Source: Melampsora larici-populina 98AG31 (Eukaryota > Basidiomycota > Pucciniomycetes > Pucciniales > Melampsoraceae). Taken from it: DNA of 64,000 nucleotides. Each line of letters begins with the position of its first letter. Position 1 is the stretch's first letter. The translations under genes were made by a program, and so were the position numbers. Shown here one piece after another: positions 61,410 through 64,000 of the stretch. The stretch covers positions 385,115 through 449,114 of the forward strand of contig NW_006768788.1 of assembly GCF_000204055.1 (NCBI RefSeq). Direction: 5' to 3'. The notes below the pieces were generated by a model. That model searched no databases. It worked only from the letters and a program-made list of their open reading frames with translations, and was not told where the DNA came from.

Positions 61410-61553
61410 GCCAGTCTCAAAGCAAACCCGGCTGCTAAAAAGCCGGTACACCCAGTCACTTTTTTGGTGGTAACTTTGTGTATTGAGTTGACATTTTTGA
61501 CACCTCCCAGCCAAAAAGACAACCAGGTGTACTGGGTTTGCTTTGAGACCAGC
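61410..61553. mobile_element. 144 bp MITE with TA target duplication (family of 15460-15619)
   Basis: Ends GCCAGTCTCAAAGCAAACCC and GGGTTTGCTTTGAGACCAGC are inverted repeats with two mismatches, flanked by TA (61408-61409, 61554-61555). The interior shares ttgacatttttgacac, ctcccagccaaaaag and related blocks with the other copy. Confidence 0.85.
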
Positions 61554-61709
61554 TAATATATATTCTATCAACCTTTATGATGTGAATTGAGTTATTGAGG
61601 TTTGAAAAAAGATTGGATAGAAAATACTAGTTTTTTTACTATACTCAAGACCTGGATCTTGAATACCTTACATCTTTATGGCCATTGCTATATGCAGCCC
61701 ACAGAAAAC

Positions 61710-61900
61710 CCATGTAGGTGCTGCAAAAACAGTGCATGCCTACATGGGTGTTTCCCACAAAAAAGTGCCTACATTGAGGATGTGGGTGCTGGAAACCTTC
61801 AAAAATGATGCCTACATTCTGAAATAACCATGTAGGTGTGATTTCCAAGCGCCTACATTTGATAATTGGAATGTAGGCATGATTTGGATACACCTACATG
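61710..61900. repeat. Cluster of eight CCTACAT motifs in both orientations
   Basis: CCTACAT or ATGTAGG occurs near 61712, 61739, 61768, 61811, 61830, 61852, 61871 and 61893, often preceded by G or A to give GCCTACAT. Two neighbouring copies form the palindrome catgtagg...cctacatg. The pogo-like end abuts the last copy. Confidence 0.7.
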
Positions 61901-61995
61901 TACAGTCAAAACTCCCTAAAGCCATACCATTCCGTGGAACACAGGGGCTATGGGCTTATAATAGGGTTTTAGCCTATCTATGGTTTTACTCAAAG

Positions 61996-62072
61996 AACCC
62001 TCTAATACCATAGGAGTATGGCTTTATCAGAAACACCCTCTAATGCCATAGATGTATGGTTCTTTAGAAACA
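61996..62072 (+). repeat. Subterminal direct repeats of the pogo-like element
   Basis: Two units of about 38 bp share accctctaat, ccatag, gtatgg and agaaac. A related ccctaaagccatacc sequence sits in the terminal repeat. They may be transposase-binding sites, by analogy with other pogo elements. Confidence 0.6.
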
Positions 62073-62187
62073 AAAACTCTATCAGACCATGATCATCATA
62101 GATTTAGAGGGCTGAGAAAAGAGAACGATCGTTCACAAAAGTGAAGAACAGTAAGGGTGACAGAGGTTTATGAACACACATAGATCT

Positions 62188-64000
62188 TCAGGTTGAGGGT
62201 AGAGGAGAGCAGCGGAAGAAGTCAGTGATGGTAGACTGCTGAGCAGTTAACAGCAATTTAGAACAGGCTTGTGCCAAATACTTCCCTAGTAAATTATCTA
62301 ATGTATCAGCCATTGGACTATCATCAATCTCAAGGTATAGCATCAACTGGCTCATATGATCTAGTGCTTCCTTTGTTGTTGGTCTTACAATATCCAATAA
62401 ATTGGAGGTCGGTTCCAAGTTAGCCTCTTCGATCTCGGCAGCAGCAATGAATGCAGCATCCTCTTGACTTTGATGAAAGATCTCTTCTGCTGTCCAAAGT
62501 TTCCATTGATTGTGGAGCTTGTCTTGGGGGTTGATGATTTCCTCAATCGACATCTGGTTCATGCAAGATACAGCACCAATATCTTCAAGATGTTGTAAAT
62601 TGGCTGCTAGAGCAACTTCAGCTTCTCCACCCATCCAATTGAGAGTAGTACCCAATGACACCAGTGCCCAATGAAGGTCTGCATGAAATAGAAACAAAAC
62701 AAAAAGTTCAGTTGCTGAGAAGAGAGCGATAAGGATAGTAAAAAAGAAAATACGTGGTTTACCCTTTTTTATGAGAGCTGATGATCCCAGTATGAAGGCA
62801 ACAGTGACGGATTGTTTGGCTGGTCACAGCTTTCCATGATTTGACAATGAGGCACATAGCGGTGAGTTGATCAATTTTGTAGACCTTGCTGGTGACTGTG
62901 GTGCCAGTATTGAATAGCCTGATAGCTTGATTGAGATACCGATGTTTGTAGTTAGTTTTTGAACTCTTGATGATGCCAGCGTCAAGAGGATGAACATGTG
63001 GGGTAAGGTTAGGCAAGAAGAATTCCACTCAAACATGTGTTATACCTTCTTCAGGGATAGTATGACCAGCAAAGTTGTCTACCCAAAGTAAAGCTTTTTG
63101 GTTTTGTGAAGCAAAGGTGTTTTTGAGGTCTAAGAGGTACTGATGAAAGATGAAGTGATCCATCCAAGCCTTCTTGTTGTAGTAGTATATAAACCCGTGA
63201 TTGGCTCCACGTTGCGCCTCAAAACATTGTGGCTTTGCTGCATGACCGATGAAAAGAGGTTCAAGAGCCTCTGAACCGTCAGCATTGACTGTCAACACGA
63301 GTGTAAGTCGGGTTTTTTTGGACTTTAAACCATGTGCTGAGCCAGTTGATGAGCCTTGATCTGGTGGCATTCTACAAGAGAAAAATAGGAGCCAAAATGA
63401 GAGAGAAAATAGTGTTAGAACAAGACACACACACATAAAAAAGACCGGTTTTGTCCATATTGAATATGTCCTTTAAAGAAAAGTCTTGATTGATTTTGGA
63501 AACCCAAGCCACCTCAGCAGCAGCTCCTTTGCCATGTCAGACAGATGCTTGAAGACCGTGCCGTGGCTTGAATTGGCCTAGCCATCCATTAGATAACTTG
63601 AGCCAATCAGAACTAGAAACTTGATGAAGTCGGGCAAATTCTTTCCACTTCTCTGGAATAAAATCACTGTCAATAACAACACCAGCCAAGATTGCCTGAC
63701 TAACCCAATCACCTAAGTCCTTCTCAATTGCTGGATATGCAATCTCACGAGCACGCTTCATTGAGGGGTGATGATTGTCGCCTTGCTTGTGAATACTTCC
63801 TTCTGACTTCCCCCAAGCCAAGACAAGTGGTTGTGTCATTTGGAGATGGGGAAAGACTTTGCTGAAATGTTTTGCAGGGAGAGATTGATTTTTGCCGTGC
63901 AAGTGGTACCAGGTAAGAACAGTGATCTTCTCAGCAATTGTTGCTTGCACCTTTCCAGTAAGCCCACGGGATTTCACTGCAGCAAGAGCATCTTTTTTTT
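62188..64000 (-). pseudogene. Pogo/Tigger-type DDD transposase, decayed, 5' end outside the window
   Basis: The open frame runs in from the right edge: LTWYHLHGKNQSLPAKHF and a CENP-B-type helix WLKLSNGWLGQFKPRHGLQ. Then the DDE_1 core follows: FNMDKTGLFY with the first Asp, RLTLVLTVNADGSEALEPLF, LLWVDNFAGHT with the second Asp, and HPLDAGIIKSSK with the third. In-frame TGA codons at 63539-63537 and 63031-63029 break it. An intron of about 80 bp at about 63450-63372 removes a gtgtgtgtg donor region, and another lies near 62700-62765. The C-terminal exon is acidic and ends QSTITDFFRCSPLPST, a PIP-box-like QxxIxxFF motif. The frame otherwise reads through the family's full length. Confidence 0.9.

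Larger units (their letters stand above)
61903..64000 (-). mobile_element. Pogo-like DNA transposon, left end inside the window
   Basis: The element starts CAGTCAAAACTCCCTAAAG at 61903, after a TA (61901-61902), as expected for pogo/Tigger-type TIRs with TA duplication. Direct subterminal repeats lie at 61996-62072 (accctctaat-ccatag-gtatgg). The minus-strand transposase (62188-64000) belongs to it. The other end is outside the window. Confidence 0.85.

Overview
The window looks like a chromosomal piece of a basidiomycete, most probably a rust fungus (Pucciniales). The lineage call is inference. It rests on AT-rich intergenic DNA, genes cut by many 50-100 bp GT-AG introns, several lineage-type secreted proteins, and dense Helitron, pogo and MITE content. 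No rRNA, complete tRNA or CRISPR array was seen.

Layout. 1-1180: a minus-strand fragment that looks like the start of a retroelement gag behind an LTR-like leader. About 1180-14493: a Helitron on the plus strand. It carries two intact paralogous genes of an unrecognised beta-rich (possibly OB-fold) family, a decayed Rep-helicase gene and an F-box-like gene, and it ends in a classic hairpin plus CTAG. A 1.74 kb TIR element with a 9 bp target duplication sits between the two paralogs. 14494-19978: gene-poor and repeat-rich. 19979-26846: three Mn-type superoxide dismutase genes with identical intron positions. Two are tandem copies with signal peptides, and the third is a divergent-strand copy with a mitochondrial-type leader. 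28394-44461: a Cys-rich secreted protein, a protein with about 11 Ish1 repeats, a CALB-type lipase, a SAP-like membrane protein, two ALKBH7-like dioxygenase paralogs and a small hypothetical gene. 45570-52997: three unrecognised genes (one membrane, one secreted, one acidic). 56213-60612: DAHP synthase and a membrane-anchored alpha/beta hydrolase. 61410-64000: a MITE, a cluster of CCTACAT motifs, and the left end of a pogo-like transposon with a decayed transposase that ends in a PIP-box-like motif.

Two themes recur. First, six genuine in-frame interruptions in TE-borne genes are all TGA, as expected if CGA codons decay by CpG deamination, while ordinary genes here are intact. Second, duplicated host genes keep their intron positions but diverge: both secreted SODs have lost the active-site gateway tyrosine that the mitochondrial-type copy keeps. 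The strongest candidate for something undescribed is the pair of intact passenger genes inside the broken Helitron.
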